Below are positions 47,173-55,456 of a DNA stretch of 64,000 nt, one piece after another. The position numbers were made by a program, and so were the translations under genes. This DNA is from Kangiella geojedonensis (GTDB lineage Bacteria > Pseudomonadota > Gammaproteobacteria > Enterobacterales > Kangiellaceae): positions 806,001-870,000 of the forward strand of contig NZ_CP010975.1 in the NCBI RefSeq assembly GCF_000981765.1, in the 5' to 3' direction. How positions within the stretch are numbered: position 1 is the stretch's first letter; each line of letters starts with the position of its first letter. The notes under the pieces are model-generated. The model saw only the letters and a program-made list of their open reading frames with translations, was not told the origin of the DNA and ran no database searches.

Positions 47173-47263
47173 GGAGAGGTGGCAGAGCGGCTGAATGCAC
47201 TGGTCTTGAAAACCAGCAAGGGTTTGTAGCCCTTCGTGGGTTCAAATCCCACCCTCTCCGCCA
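47173..47263 (+). tRNA. tRNA-Ser (anticodon UGA)
   Basis: 91 bases with encoded CCA and the long variable arm of class II tRNAs. The acceptor stem is GGAGAGG/CCTCTCC; the anticodon stem CTGGT/ACCAG encloses CTTGAAA, giving anticodon TGA. It decodes UCA and related codons. Confidence 0.97.
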
Positions 47264-47271
47264 TATTAAAG

Positions 47272-47297
47272 AAACCGGCTTAATTGCCGGTTTTTTT
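47272..47297 (+). terminator. Terminator of tRNA-Ser
   Basis: AAACCGGC (47272-47279) and GCCGGTTT (47286-47293) form an 8-bp stem with a 6-base loop; the T-run extends to 47297. Confidence 0.88.
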
Positions 47298-47474
47298 ATG
47301 TCTGCAACTAATGCATTATAAAAGTCTGATTAGAGTGATTTTAGTAATTATTGCTAAAAGCTTCAGTATGTACACGTGTAGTTTGGCTCTTTCTCACGAA
47401 GTAACGAAGAATAAAAAGTTTAGTTTTTGCGTTTTAACCTGCCTGAGTGCTAGGTGGGAAAGTTAAGAACTAGC

Positions 47475-48725
47475 CTAAGATTTTAGTTTAGTTCTTAACT
47501 CCTCAGAAATCGTATACTCATTTAAGGATTTCACTAGCTCCTTACCTACGGCATATGCTAGATTTACAGGCACAGCGTTTCCAATTTGCTTATATACTTG
47601 GTTCATACTCCCTTCAAACTTCCAATTATCTGGAAAGGTTTGTATTCTCGCATACTCCCTTGTTTGAAATGGGCGTGTTTCATCTGGGTGACACCTCTCC
47701 GTTTGTTTTTGGGCAGGAGATGTTGTTAATGTTAGGCAGGGCTCATCCCAACTTATTCGCCTTGCCATCCCTGTTTTACCCCCGCCTAAATAATAACTTT
47801 TAAGCATATATTCTTTTTGTACCTTAATTGGTAGATTACGCCAATACCCACCAGGCGGTACCATGTCCATTATTTCTCTTTTCCTAGCTGGATATTGTTG
47901 TCCAGGAGATTTGGGAACGTCTGTCTTATACAACTCACCAGCCTTGAGTGCTGAAGCTAAGGTCATCATCTTATTATCAGGTTTCGGATAATTAAATTTA
48001 ATTCCACTACCTTTTTTTATCCCTATTAAAAATAACCGTTCTCTTTTCTGGGGTACTTTATAAAAAACTGCTTTTAATACTTTGGGTACCAGAACGTCAT
48101 AGCCTAAGTCCTCTAAAATCTGAATCATTGACTGTAGTGTTTTTCCATTATTGTGGGATAAAAGCCCCCTAACATTTTCCCCAACACAAATTAAAGGTTT
48201 CACCTCCTTCACTGTTCTTGCAAACTCATAGAAAAGTGTACCTCGAGCATCATCTAAGCCTCTTTTTTTGCCTGCATAACTAAAAGCTTGGCATGGGAAA
48301 CCGCCCGTGACGATATCAATTTTCCCTTTATATTCTTTAAAAGATTGCTTTGCTACGTCGCCCTCTATAACATTCCAGTGTGGTCGGTTTTTACGTAGTG
48401 TTTTACAAGCCCAAGGGTCTATCTCATTCAATAATTTACAAGACAGCCCCGCCTTTTCTAGTCCTAATGCTAAACCTCCAGCGCCAGCAAATAATTCCAA
48501 GACTGAATATGACTTTAGTGGCACATTGTAGTCTGGGGTTGTTTCTTTTACACTGGGAGGTGAATCTACATCGACATACGGCATTAAAGATTCTGGTGAA
48601 TAAGCTCGGTATGAATTTGGCATTCGAGTAGCTTTTAGTTTGCCATTTTCATCCCATCGCCTTAGTGTTTGTTTAGATACAGACAGCATCTCTGCTACTT
48701 CTGATAGAGAATAGTAGTTTTTCAT
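47475..48725 (-). CDS. DNA (cytosine-5) methyltransferase with N-terminal helix-turn-helix
   Basis: 416 residues from the ATG at 48723-48725 (a TTG five codons upstream is unnecessary). Residues 1-50 are a MerR/excisionase-like helix-turn-helix (SLSEVAEMLSVSKQTLRRWD). The rest is a complete C5 methyltransferase: motif I LELFAGAGGLALG (about 76-88), motif IV GGFPCQ with the catalytic Cys145, motif VI ENV (183-185), motif VIII QKRERLFLIG, and motifs IX-X near the end with QIGNAVPVNLA. It methylates one cytosine in a DNA target and protects it from the divergently encoded endonuclease. The target sequence cannot be read from the protein. The HTH part may let it repress one or both genes. The DNA is visibly more AT-rich than its neighbours, which suggests horizontal transfer. 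Confidence 0.93.
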   Translation of the reverse strand: MKNYYSLSEVAEMLSVSKQTLRRWDENGKLKATRMPNSYRAYSPESLMPYVDVDSPPSVKETTPDYNVPLKSYSVLELFAGAGGLALGLEKAGLSCKLLNEIDPWACKTLRKNRPHWNVIEGDVAKQSFKEYKGKIDIVTGGFPCQAFSYAGKKRGLDDARGTLFYEFARTVKEVKPLICVGENVRGLLSHNNGKTLQSMIQILEDLGYDVLVPKVLKAVFYKVPQKRERLFLIGIKKGSGIKFNYPKPDNKMMTLASALKAGELYKTDVPKSPGQQYPARKREIMDMVPPGGYWRNLPIKVQKEYMLKSYYLGGGKTGMARRISWDEPCLTLTTSPAQKQTERCHPDETRPFQTREYARIQTFPDNWKFEGSMNQVYKQIGNAVPVNLAYAVGKELVKSLNEYTISEELRTKLKS

Positions 48726-48777
48726 ACTAAAGTTACCCAACCTTATACATGGTTATTAATGATAAACGGTTTTGGAT
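48726..48777. promoter_or_regulatory. 52-base divergent promoter region of the restriction-modification pair
   Basis: The only non-coding DNA between the two divergent genes. It must hold both promoters and any operator bound by the methyltransferase HTH. A small dyad AACC-N8-GGTT (48739-48754) lies in the middle around TTATACAT. No clear -35/-10 pair was resolved. Confidence 0.4.
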
Positions 48778-49494
48778 ATGAATCAAGCTGAAAAAGACAT
48801 TATTTTAGAAAAAGCACAAAAATGGTTTAAAAACAGTATTGCTAAAAACCATATAACAAATACTGAAAAGTTAAAAAATGCATCAGAATTTGACATAAAC
48901 CCATTTCTAGCTGTTTACTTATCTAACTTTTTAACCGGAAAAGCAAAACCAGAAGGTATTGCAAAAGCTCTGGTTTATCCTCGCGCCTTAGGCACATCAA
49001 TAACAACCTCTTTCGGGACGAATATACAAAGATTCACCAATGATGTTTTGTCCTCCTTTGGTAGTACTACCTCTGGTATTGATATAGAGTTCATAGATCA
49101 AATAAACAAAAATAAAATATACTGCCAACTAAAATCTGGGCCTAATACCATTAATAAAGATGATGTAGAAACTATAGCCGGTCATTTCACCAAAGTTATT
49201 AATCTAGGGCGCACTAACAATTTGCGAATCACACATAATGATATGGTTGTTGGCATAATATATGGCGACAGAGCTAGCCTAAATGGGCACTACAAACGAA
49301 TTATCAATGATTACCATTACCCGATTTATATTGGCCAAGATTTTTGGCACAGACTAACCGGCGACGAAAACTTTTACACTGATCTAATTCATGCCATAGG
49401 TGAGGTTGCTGCGGAAGCAGATTATAACGAAGAATTAGAGGAGGTAATTAGTGAACTCGCTAATACGCCTGATGTTAGGAAATTATCAAAATAA
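48778..49494 (+). CDS. Type II restriction endonuclease, PmeII family
   Basis: 238 residues from the ATG at 48778 (a TTG two codons earlier opens the frame). The central part, with ALVYPRALGTSITTSFGT, FGSTTSGIDIEF and KIYCQLKSGPNTINKDDV, matches the PmeII-family endonuclease pattern as I recall it. Asp102, Glu104 and the QLK at 117-119 look like a PD-(D/E)xK-type metal site with Gln in place of the acidic residue. It cuts unmethylated copies of the site protected by the neighbouring methyltransferase. It is AT-rich like its partner and divergent from it. Confidence 0.85.
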   Translation: MNQAEKDIILEKAQKWFKNSIAKNHITNTEKLKNASEFDINPFLAVYLSNFLTGKAKPEGIAKALVYPRALGTSITTSFGTNIQRFTNDVLSSFGSTTSGIDIEFIDQINKNKIYCQLKSGPNTINKDDVETIAGHFTKVINLGRTNNLRITHNDMVVGIIYGDRASLNGHYKRIINDYHYPIYIGQDFWHRLTGDENFYTDLIHAIGEVAAEADYNEELEEVISELANTPDVRKLSK

Positions 49495-49530
49495 TTAGCG
49501 TAGCATTAGCCATAATCAAAAGTGAAATAT

Positions 49531-50874
49531 ATGACTCAGCGCTTAATCTTTTTAGTTACTCTTTTTACAAGTACTTTGCATGTTGCACATCCTGTGCCTG
49601 CTTCTGAGAACGGTGCTGGTATGTTTGCTGGACGGAATCCTTGGCCGGAGATTCGTAAGGAGCGGATTAATACGTTATTGCCTCGTGCGTTGGAGGCGGC
49701 GGAGGTCGATGCGTGGGTGATTTTGTGCCGAGAGAACAATAATGATCCTTTGGCGGATCATGTTGGTTGTGAGAATGCGGGTGCTCCGGCGGCTTATATG
49801 TTTTATCGTTTAAGCGATGAGAAAGGCGGTAGTGAGTTTCATTCGTTGGTCTTTTCGCCGTCGAGTGAGGCTACTGCACTTGCTGAGTTAGAGATTCATG
49901 ACAAGGTTGTATCTGTGCCGAGAGGCGAGTCTGCGCTTGAGTATGCTTCAGAGTTTATTAAAAAGCAGGACTTTCGACGTATTGCAGTTAACTTTTCGCC
50001 AAACAATGCGCAAGCTGACGGGTTGAGTTATACGCAACGTCTGGCGCTAGAAGATGCTTTGGGAGATAAGTTTGCCCGACATCTAGTGTCTTCAGAAGAG
50101 ATGGTATACGAGTGGTTAGCGATTAAGTTGCCGCAGGAAGTGGATATCATGCGCGAGGCGGCTCGGTTGACTGCTCAGTGGCAAATCGAGGCGTATAAGC
50201 AGATAGTTCCGGGTAAGACCACGGATGCTGATGTGGCGCGCTTTTTGAAAGCTAAGATGGCGGTACATGGCGTGACCGATGCTTGGGCGCCGGATCAAAA
50301 CCCGAACGTGAACTCTGGGCCCGATCGTGGGCACTCACACGCGACTCATAAAGTTATTATGCCGGGAGACGTGATTCAGACGGACTTTGGGATTAAGGTT
50401 CATGGTCGCTGGGTCAGCGATATTCAGCGTTTTGCGTATGTGCTGAAACCGGGCGAAACAGAGCCTCCAGAGGATATTCAGCATTACTGGGAAAGCGCTC
50501 GCGCTGGTGGTCGTGCCGCCTTTGAGGCGATGAAGCCTGGCGTTCGTGGCATTGATGTTGACGCTGCGCAAAGCGTTTTGATGAAGCAAAATGGCTCGGA
50601 GCACGTGATGTGGAGTACGGGACATCCCGTGGGCTACGTGGCGCATGATACTGGGCCTAATTTGGGTGGTTCACGCGGCGCGACAGTAAGGCCAGCAGCG
50701 AAGAAAAAGCTTAAAGCGGGAATGGTATTTGCTTTTGATGGTTTTCATGCTTGGAAGCGCGATGATGGAACCAGTAAAACCATTTCGGTGGAGGAGATGG
50801 CGGTAATTACTGAGAATGGTGCCGAATACCTGATACCACCTCAACAGGAACTGATTTTAATTCCAAGTGAATAG
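49531..50874 (+). CDS. Secreted M24-family metallopeptidase (Xaa-Pro peptidase-like)
   Basis: 447 residues from the ATG at 49531; a GTG three codons upstream is the alternative. Residues 1-24 look like a signal peptide, so it is periplasmic or secreted. An N-terminal creatinase-like domain (about 35-185) precedes the pita-bread catalytic domain. Metal ligands are Asp285 (QTDFG), Asp297 (SDIQR), His365 (TGHPVG) and the Glu residues in the VEEMAVIT region, so the active site appears complete. It probably removes or cleaves N-terminal Xaa-Pro or related dipeptides. Most prolidase-like enzymes are cytoplasmic, so the signal peptide is notable. It lies 36 bases downstream of the endonuclease and ends at a strong hairpin. 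Confidence 0.87.
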   Translation: MTQRLIFLVTLFTSTLHVAHPVPASENGAGMFAGRNPWPEIRKERINTLLPRALEAAEVDAWVILCRENNNDPLADHVGCENAGAPAAYMFYRLSDEKGGSEFHSLVFSPSSEATALAELEIHDKVVSVPRGESALEYASEFIKKQDFRRIAVNFSPNNAQADGLSYTQRLALEDALGDKFARHLVSSEEMVYEWLAIKLPQEVDIMREAARLTAQWQIEAYKQIVPGKTTDADVARFLKAKMAVHGVTDAWAPDQNPNVNSGPDRGHSHATHKVIMPGDVIQTDFGIKVHGRWVSDIQRFAYVLKPGETEPPEDIQHYWESARAGGRAAFEAMKPGVRGIDVDAAQSVLMKQNGSEHVMWSTGHPVGYVAHDTGPNLGGSRGATVRPAAKKKLKAGMVFAFDGFHAWKRDDGTSKTISVEEMAVITENGAEYLIPPQQELILIPSE

Positions 50875-50892
50875 TAAGAAACGTTTAGACGG

Positions 50893-50922
50893 TAAAAAAA
50901 GCCCACATGCTGTGGGCTTTTT
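50893..50922. terminator. Bidirectional terminator
   Basis: GCCCACA (50901-50907) and TGTGGGC (50911-50917) form a 7-bp stem with a 3-base loop, extended by A-run/T-run pairing on both sides. It serves the M24 peptidase and the convergent gene. Confidence 0.9.
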
Positions 50923-50935
50923 AGATTGTTTGGAG

Positions 50936-51454
50936 TTACTGGACACGTTTAACTCTAAAGCGCTTATTCAGTCCTTCAACTCCTAAAAGGTAGCTACCAA
51001 ATAGTGCTTTTTCAATCGTAATCATGGGGTTTGTAACTTTATGATAAGTGCTTCTGTGGTCGGTGATTTCCCAGACCTGACCATTTTCTAACGTTACCGG
51101 TATTCCTTTTTCCCACATTTTATAAATGCCGATAGCTCGTGAACTGATTTCATCAACGCTTTTAGGCTTTTTAGAAGGGTCTTTAAGTCCTTCAGAGCCG
51201 AACTTTTCTTCAACCGTTAATTCCGGTTCAGGCGCTTCAGTAACTGCTGGTGCTGGCTCTGGAGCATTAGCTTGTGATGGCTTGGGTGTTTCTTGATTGC
51301 GTTGCTCACTCTGCTTCTTTAGAAATTTATCGTAGCATTCTAAACGCTTATTATTATCGGTAATAGCGGCACAATCTTCAGCGGTCGAAGCGGCGTGTAG
51401 ACTTGTACTAATAACGAATAGTGAGCTGAGTAACATAATGCGTTTAATTATCAT
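50936..51454 (-). CDS. Periplasmic protein of unknown function
   Basis: 172 residues from the ATG at 51452-51454 (GGAAG upstream; the TTG at 51466 is the longer alternative). Residues 1-21 are a signal peptide. An AEDCAAITDNNKRLECYDKF motif follows: a Cys-Cys pair that could form a disulphide and recurs in many small gammaproteobacterial periplasmic proteins. A Pro/Glu/Ala-rich linker (about 50-85) leads to a compact C-terminal domain with TLENGQVWEITD and GSYLLGVEG. I recognise the family layout but know no function for it. It is divergent from uvrY, 115 bases away. Confidence 0.7.
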   Translation of the reverse strand: MIIKRIMLLSSLFVISTSLHAASTAEDCAAITDNNKRLECYDKFLKKQSEQRNQETPKPSQANAPEPAPAVTEAPEPELTVEEKFGSEGLKDPSKKPKSVDEISSRAIGIYKMWEKGIPVTLENGQVWEITDHRSTYHKVTNPMITIEKALFGSYLLGVEGLNKRFRVKRVQ

Positions 51455-51569
51455 ACTATCTTCCAAACTTATCTTGATCTTGCTTGCTATCTTAACCTAA
51501 TTTCATAATAATTGAACCGCTAAATTAAAGTTCTATTTTAGATTTATGTTATAAAAAGTAGGGGGTTGT

Positions 51570-52208
51570 GTGATAAAAGTTTTGCTAGTCGATGATCATG
51601 ATTTGGTTCGTACCGGACTGAGTCGCCTTTTGTCAGATGCGGAAGGTATTGAGGTGATCGGAGAAGCAAAATCAGGCGAAGAGGCCATCACACAGCAAAA
51701 AGCCCATCAGCCACATGTGGTTTTGATGGATGCCAATATGCCGGGAATTGGTGGTTTAGAAGCTACTCGTCGGATGTTGCGCTTTGATCCCGATTTAAAG
51801 GTTATTGCGCTTACCGTTCACGGCGATGAGCCATATCCCAGCCAGTTTATTAGCGCTGGCGCGATGGGCTACTTAACCAAAGGCACTGACATCGAAGAAA
51901 TGGTTAAGGCGATTCATTCGGTAAATCGCGGTAAGCTTTATCTTGCGGCTGAAGTGGCGCAGCAGATGGCCATCAGTCAGTTCAAAAATCACGACGATAA
52001 TCCTTTTTCTAAGCTTTCTGAGCGCGAGATGCAGATCATGTTGATGATCACTCGTGGTGAGAAGGTGCAGAGTATTTCCGACACGCTTCATTTAAGCCCT
52101 AAAACCGTCAACAGCTACCGTTATCGGTTGTTTGAGAAGCTGGGCGTTGAGAATGATGTCGGTTTAACTCACTTAGCCCTGCGCTATAAAGTGATTGAGT
52201 CTCAGTAG
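51570..52208 (+). CDS. uvrY: Response regulator UvrY/GacA
   Basis: 212 residues from a GTG start (GGGGG a few bases upstream). The receiver domain has the acidic pair DD at residues 8-9 and phospho-acceptor Asp54 (VLMDANMPG), with Thr and Lys at the expected later positions (ALTVHG, LTKGTD). The LuxR-type helix-turn-helix begins near LSEREMQIMLMITRG. In the Gac/Bar system this regulator is phosphorylated by a membrane sensor kinase and activates Csr-family small RNAs. The sensor is not in this window. uvrC follows after about 15 bases, the conserved gammaproteobacterial arrangement. Confidence 0.95.
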   Translation: MIKVLLVDDHDLVRTGLSRLLSDAEGIEVIGEAKSGEEAITQQKAHQPHVVLMDANMPGIGGLEATRRMLRFDPDLKVIALTVHGDEPYPSQFISAGAMGYLTKGTDIEEMVKAIHSVNRGKLYLAAEVAQQMAISQFKNHDDNPFSKLSEREMQIMLMITRGEKVQSISDTLHLSPKTVNSYRYRLFEKLGVENDVGLTHLALRYKVIESQ

Positions 52209-52223
52209 GTTTTCTTGAGCCAG

Positions 52224-54059
52224 ATGTCTCAATCGGACGCCGAAAACACAATAAAACCCCATATCAAGCAGATACTCGCGCACCTCAGTAAAAAGCCTGG
52301 TGTTTACCAGATGCTGGATAAAGACGGTGAGACGCTTTATGTGGGTAAGGCTAAGAACCTCAATAATCGCGTTAAAAGTTACTTCGTCAAACAGCATTTG
52401 TCGCCGAAGACAGAGCTACTGGTTACTTATATTGAAGATATCCATACCACGGTAACGGATACCGAAACCGAAGCCTTACTGCTCGAAAATAATCTAATTA
52501 AAAAGTATAAGCCACGCTTTAACGTGATTTTCCGTGATGATAAGTCGTATCCATTTGTCTTTTTATCGGGAGGCGACTACCCGCGATTGGCTTATCATCG
52601 AGGGGCGAAGAAAGAGAAGGGCGATTATTTTGGCCCTTTTCCCAGCACTTCTGCCGTTCGTCAAAGTTTATCCTTGATGCAGAAGGTCTTTCAGATCCGT
52701 CAATGTGAAGACAGTTACTTTGCTAACCGTTCTCGTCCCTGCCTTCAATATCAAATTAAGCGGTGTACAGCACCTTGCGTCAATTATATTTCGAAAGAAG
52801 ATTACGCCAAAGACGTAGAGAATATTCGCTTGTTCTATCGAGGAAAAAGCGATCAAGTGATTAGCCGTTTGCAGAGGAAGATGGATAAGGCGAGTGAAAA
52901 CCTTGAGTTTGAACTCGCTGCTCGATTTAGGGACCAAATTAAGCAAATGCGCCATGTCATGCAGCAACAAGTAATCAGTGGTACGGCTTCTGACTTGGAT
53001 GTTGTCGGAGTAGCTTACGCTTCAGGCACCTGCTGTATTTTGCTGGTGTTTATCCGCAATGGCATGATTGTGGGCAATAAAACTTATTATCCGAAAGTGC
53101 CCAAGCACAGCGAACTTGATGAAATCGTGAGTTCCTTTTTAACCTTCTACTACCTGTCTGGGGCTGAAGTTCCTAAGCAAGTGTTCATGGAGAAGCTACC
53201 AGAGGAAAGCGCTACCATCAGCGACGCCTTGTCGCAGCATAAGAAGTCTAAAGTGACGCTTAAAGCAGCGAGCCGAGGGCAAACCAAGGAGTGGCAAGAC
53301 TTTGCTAATAAAAACGCTCAGCACTCGCTACGAGCCAAGCTCAATAGTAAGTCGAACTTCACCAAGAGGCTGTTAGAATTACAAAAAGCTTTACAGCTCG
53401 AAGCGATGCCGAAGTACGTTGAGTGTTTTGATATCAGCCATACACAAGGCAATCAAACGGTAGGGTCTTGTGTAGTGTTTGATGAAAATGGCCCTAAAAA
53501 GTCCGACTATCGGATTTTTAATATTTCAGGAATTGAGCCGGGTGACGATTATGCTGCCATGGAGCAGGTTTTAACGCGGCGTTACAAGCGACTGATTGCC
53601 GATGAAAAAACACTTCCCGATTTAGTGATTGTCGATGGTGGTAAGGGGCAGTTGGCTAAAGCTGAGGATGTGTTTAATCAGCTGGATATAACTCATGTTC
53701 CCGTTATCGGTGTATCGAAAGGTTCTGATCGAAAGGTTGGAATGGAGCAAATATGGTTTCCAGGGCAGCACAGGCCTTTGTTACTGGACGAGGATTCAAA
53801 GGCTTTACACTTTATTCAGCATATTCGCGATGAATCACACCGCTTTGCGATTACTAAACACCGCCATCAACGCAAAAAATCAGGGACAAAGTCCTTGTTA
53901 GAGGAGGTCCCGGGCGTTGGGGCTAAGCGCCGACAGTCGTTATTAAGGCACTTTGGGGGCTGGCAAGAGATTGAAAAGGCGAGTCCGAAGGACATTGCTA
54001 AGGCGCCAGGCATCAGCATCTCTATCGCGCAGAAAATCTACGATTATTTACACAGTTAG
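52224..54059 (+). CDS. uvrC: Excinuclease ABC subunit C
   Basis: 611 residues from the ATG at 52224; a TTG three codons upstream is possible and no strong ribosome-binding site decides. The N-terminal GIY-YIG nuclease (KKPGVYQMLDKDGETLYVGK) makes the 3' incision at DNA damage. A UVR motif (about 205-240) binds UvrB. The C-terminal RNase H-like domain (ECFDISHTQG, VDGGKGQ) makes the 5' incision. Two helix-hairpin-helix motifs (EVPGVGAKRR, KAPGISISIAQ) close the protein. It acts in nucleotide excision repair with UvrAB. It is cotranscribed with uvrY and pgsA. Confidence 0.97.
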   Translation: MSQSDAENTIKPHIKQILAHLSKKPGVYQMLDKDGETLYVGKAKNLNNRVKSYFVKQHLSPKTELLVTYIEDIHTTVTDTETEALLLENNLIKKYKPRFNVIFRDDKSYPFVFLSGGDYPRLAYHRGAKKEKGDYFGPFPSTSAVRQSLSLMQKVFQIRQCEDSYFANRSRPCLQYQIKRCTAPCVNYISKEDYAKDVENIRLFYRGKSDQVISRLQRKMDKASENLEFELAARFRDQIKQMRHVMQQQVISGTASDLDVVGVAYASGTCCILLVFIRNGMIVGNKTYYPKVPKHSELDEIVSSFLTFYYLSGAEVPKQVFMEKLPEESATISDALSQHKKSKVTLKAASRGQTKEWQDFANKNAQHSLRAKLNSKSNFTKRLLELQKALQLEAMPKYVECFDISHTQGNQTVGSCVVFDENGPKKSDYRIFNISGIEPGDDYAAMEQVLTRRYKRLIADEKTLPDLVIVDGGKGQLAKAEDVFNQLDITHVPVIGVSKGSDRKVGMEQIWFPGQHRPLLLDEDSKALHFIQHIRDESHRFAITKHRHQRKKSGTKSLLEEVPGVGAKRRQSLLRHFGGWQEIEKASPKDIAKAPGISISIAQKIYDYLHS

Positions 54060-54133
54060 CAATATTTTTGTGATTTCTTAAGGTACAATAAATCACATCT
54101 AAAGTGCTAAAAGATAACAATACTGGGACTTGT

Positions 54134-54700
54134 ATGTGGAACATACCCAACATCATCACCTTTTTTAGAATTCTACTGATACCGCTTTTCGTCATTTTCT
54201 TTTTTATAGACGGTGTAGCGGCACGCTGGATCACCCTTGCGATATTCTGTACAGCTGCATGGACGGACTGGTTAGATGGTTTTTTGGCACGAAAAATGAA
54301 CATTGAGTCGCCATTTGGGGCTTTTCTTGACCCAGTGGCTGATAAGTTGATGGTGGCGATTACCCTAATTCTATTGATAGCCCGCGAAGGTTCGCCTTGG
54401 CTAGCGATTCCAGGCATGATCATTATTGGCCGAGAAATTACGGTTTCTGCGCTGAGAGAATGGATGGCTGAGCTTGGCAATAGAGCCGTGGTTGGTGTTT
54501 CTTCAATCGGCAAAATAAAGACCATGTGCCAGTTACTGGCTATTTTCTTACTGTTGATTGCGTCTCCAGCAATTTTCGGGCTGCCTAAAGCCTTTGGCTA
54601 TATTTTTATGTGGGTCGCAGCACTACTCACCTTATGGTCAATGGTGGTCTACCTAATGGCTGCTTGGCCGTACTTGACAAGCGAGAAGAATGACGGATAA
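54134..54700 (+). CDS. pgsA: CDP-diacylglycerol-glycerol-3-phosphate phosphatidyltransferase
   Basis: 188 residues from the ATG at 54134; the GTG ten codons upstream would add residues that E. coli PgsA lacks, while MWNIPNIITFFRILLIP matches the family start. The CDP-alcohol phosphatidyltransferase signature is complete: DGFLAR then G then DPVAD (DG-x2-AR-x8-G-x3-D-x3-D). It has about four to six membrane helices. It makes phosphatidylglycerol phosphate, the first step towards phosphatidylglycerol and cardiolipin. The position after uvrC is conserved. Confidence 0.96.
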   Translation: MWNIPNIITFFRILLIPLFVIFFFIDGVAARWITLAIFCTAAWTDWLDGFLARKMNIESPFGAFLDPVADKLMVAITLILLIAREGSPWLAIPGMIIIGREITVSALREWMAELGNRAVVGVSSIGKIKTMCQLLAIFLLLIASPAIFGLPKAFGYIFMWVAALLTLWSMVVYLMAAWPYLTSEKNDG

Positions 54701-54804
54701 TAACCCTCTCTTACGGGTAGCACCTTGATTTTGGTCGAAAAAACGACACATTGTTTAAGCCTTAATCAATCGTAAGAAAAGTGCAAAAAAAGTGATTTTT
54801 ATTG

Positions 54805-54832
54805 TTGACACAAAATGAATTCACAGTAAAAT
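54805..54832 (+). promoter_or_regulatory. Promoter of the tRNA-Gly/Cys/Leu cluster
   Basis: A perfect TTGACA (54805-54810) and TAAAAT (54827-54832) with 16-base spacing. A GC-containing discriminator (GCACGCC) follows, which fits stringent control of a tRNA operon. tRNA-Gly starts 18 bases later. Confidence 0.82.
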
Positions 54833-54850
54833 GCACGCCATCAAAACGAC

Positions 54851-54926
54851 GCGGGAATAGCTCAGCTGGTAGAGCACAACCTTGCCAAGGTTGGGGTCGC
54901 GAGTTCGAATCTCGTTTCCCGCTCCA
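54851..54926 (+). tRNA. tRNA-Gly (anticodon GCC)
   Basis: 76 bases with encoded CCA. Acceptor stem GCGGGAA/TTCCCGC with discriminator T. The anticodon stem CAACC/GGTTG encloses TTGCCAA, giving GCC, which decodes GGC and GGU. Confidence 0.97.
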
Positions 54927-54932
54927 AATTCT

Positions 54933-54967
54933 AAAAAACCTCGTGCTAAACAGTCCGAGGTTTTTTT
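54933..54967 (+). terminator. Terminator-like hairpin inside the tRNA cluster
   Basis: AAAAAACCTCG (54933-54943) pairs with CGAGGTTTTTT (54956-54966) around a 12-base loop, ending in seven T. It lies between tRNA-Gly and tRNA-Cys, with only 18 bases before the latter. Confidence 0.8.
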
Positions 54968-54985
54968 ATCAGAGTAGTCGGTTTT

Positions 54986-55059
54986 GGCTGAGTGGTAGAG
55001 TGGCTATACAGCGGATTGCAAATCCGTGGACGTCGGTTCGACTCCGGCCTCAGCCTCCA
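54986..55059 (+). tRNA. tRNA-Cys (anticodon GCA)
   Basis: 74 bases with encoded CCA. Acceptor stem GGCTGAG/CTCAGCC with discriminator T, as expected for tRNA-Cys (U73). The anticodon stem CGGAT/ATCCG encloses TTGCAAA, giving GCA. Confidence 0.97.
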
Positions 55060-55085
55060 TAATTTGGCTCTGATACAAGTCATCT

Positions 55086-55172
55086 GCCCAGGTGGCGAAA
55101 TTGGTAGACGCAAGGGACTTAAAATCCCTCGGTGGCGACACCGTGCCGGTTCGATTCCGGCCCTGGGCACCA
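55086..55172 (+). tRNA. tRNA-Leu (anticodon UAA)
   Basis: 87 bases with encoded CCA and a long variable arm. Acceptor stem GCCCAGG/CCTGGGC with discriminator A. The anticodon stem AGGGA/TCCCT encloses CTTAAAA, giving TAA. It decodes UUA and UUG. Confidence 0.97.
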
Positions 55173-55210
55173 TTCTTTATTTTACGATAGAGAATACAGG
55201 AAAAAATCAA

Positions 55211-55235
55211 AGCCTCGCATCTGCGGGGCTTTTTT
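55211..55235 (+). terminator. Terminator after the tRNA cluster
   Basis: AGCCTCGC (55211-55218) and GCGGGGCT (55223-55230) form an 8-bp stem with one U-G pair and a 4-base loop, followed by T5. Confidence 0.88.
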
Positions 55236-55396
55236 GTATCTATGGCTGACAAAAATTGGTTAACCTTATTAGCCCCTACATTTTTTATCTATCGTCTGTG
55301 GAATAAGTCAATGCGTGCTGTATGAGGCTTCATATGAGGAAATGATGTATTGCAACAAGCTTGGTCGTTGCTACATGTAAGCGTGTTCTCTTGAGT

Positions 55397-55443
55397 ATCA
55401 ATAATACAGCAGGGTTTAATAATAAGTCCGCTGTATTATTGAT
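55397..55443. repeat. Perfect 14-bp inverted repeat downstream of the small barrel gene
   Basis: ATCAATAATACAGC (55397-55410) is exactly complementary to GCTGTATTATTGAT (55430-55443), with a 19-base loop. It starts 13 bases beyond the stop of the minus-strand outer-membrane gene, so it may be its 3' hairpin. It lacks a T-run on either strand. Confidence 0.6.
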
Positions 55444-55456
55444 GTTTTGCTGGTTG

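Noticed and set aside
47118-47321. 67-codon frame on the plus strand
   Set aside because: It runs through tRNA-Ser and its terminator; chance frame.
47173-49530. Mobile element integrated at tRNA-Ser
   Set aside because: No integrase, no direct repeat of the tRNA 3' end and no insertion sequence at the other side of the restriction-modification pair.
54802-55252. Several frames of 75-86 codons on both strands
   Set aside because: They overlap tRNA-Gly, tRNA-Cys and tRNA-Leu, whose cloverleafs are complete.
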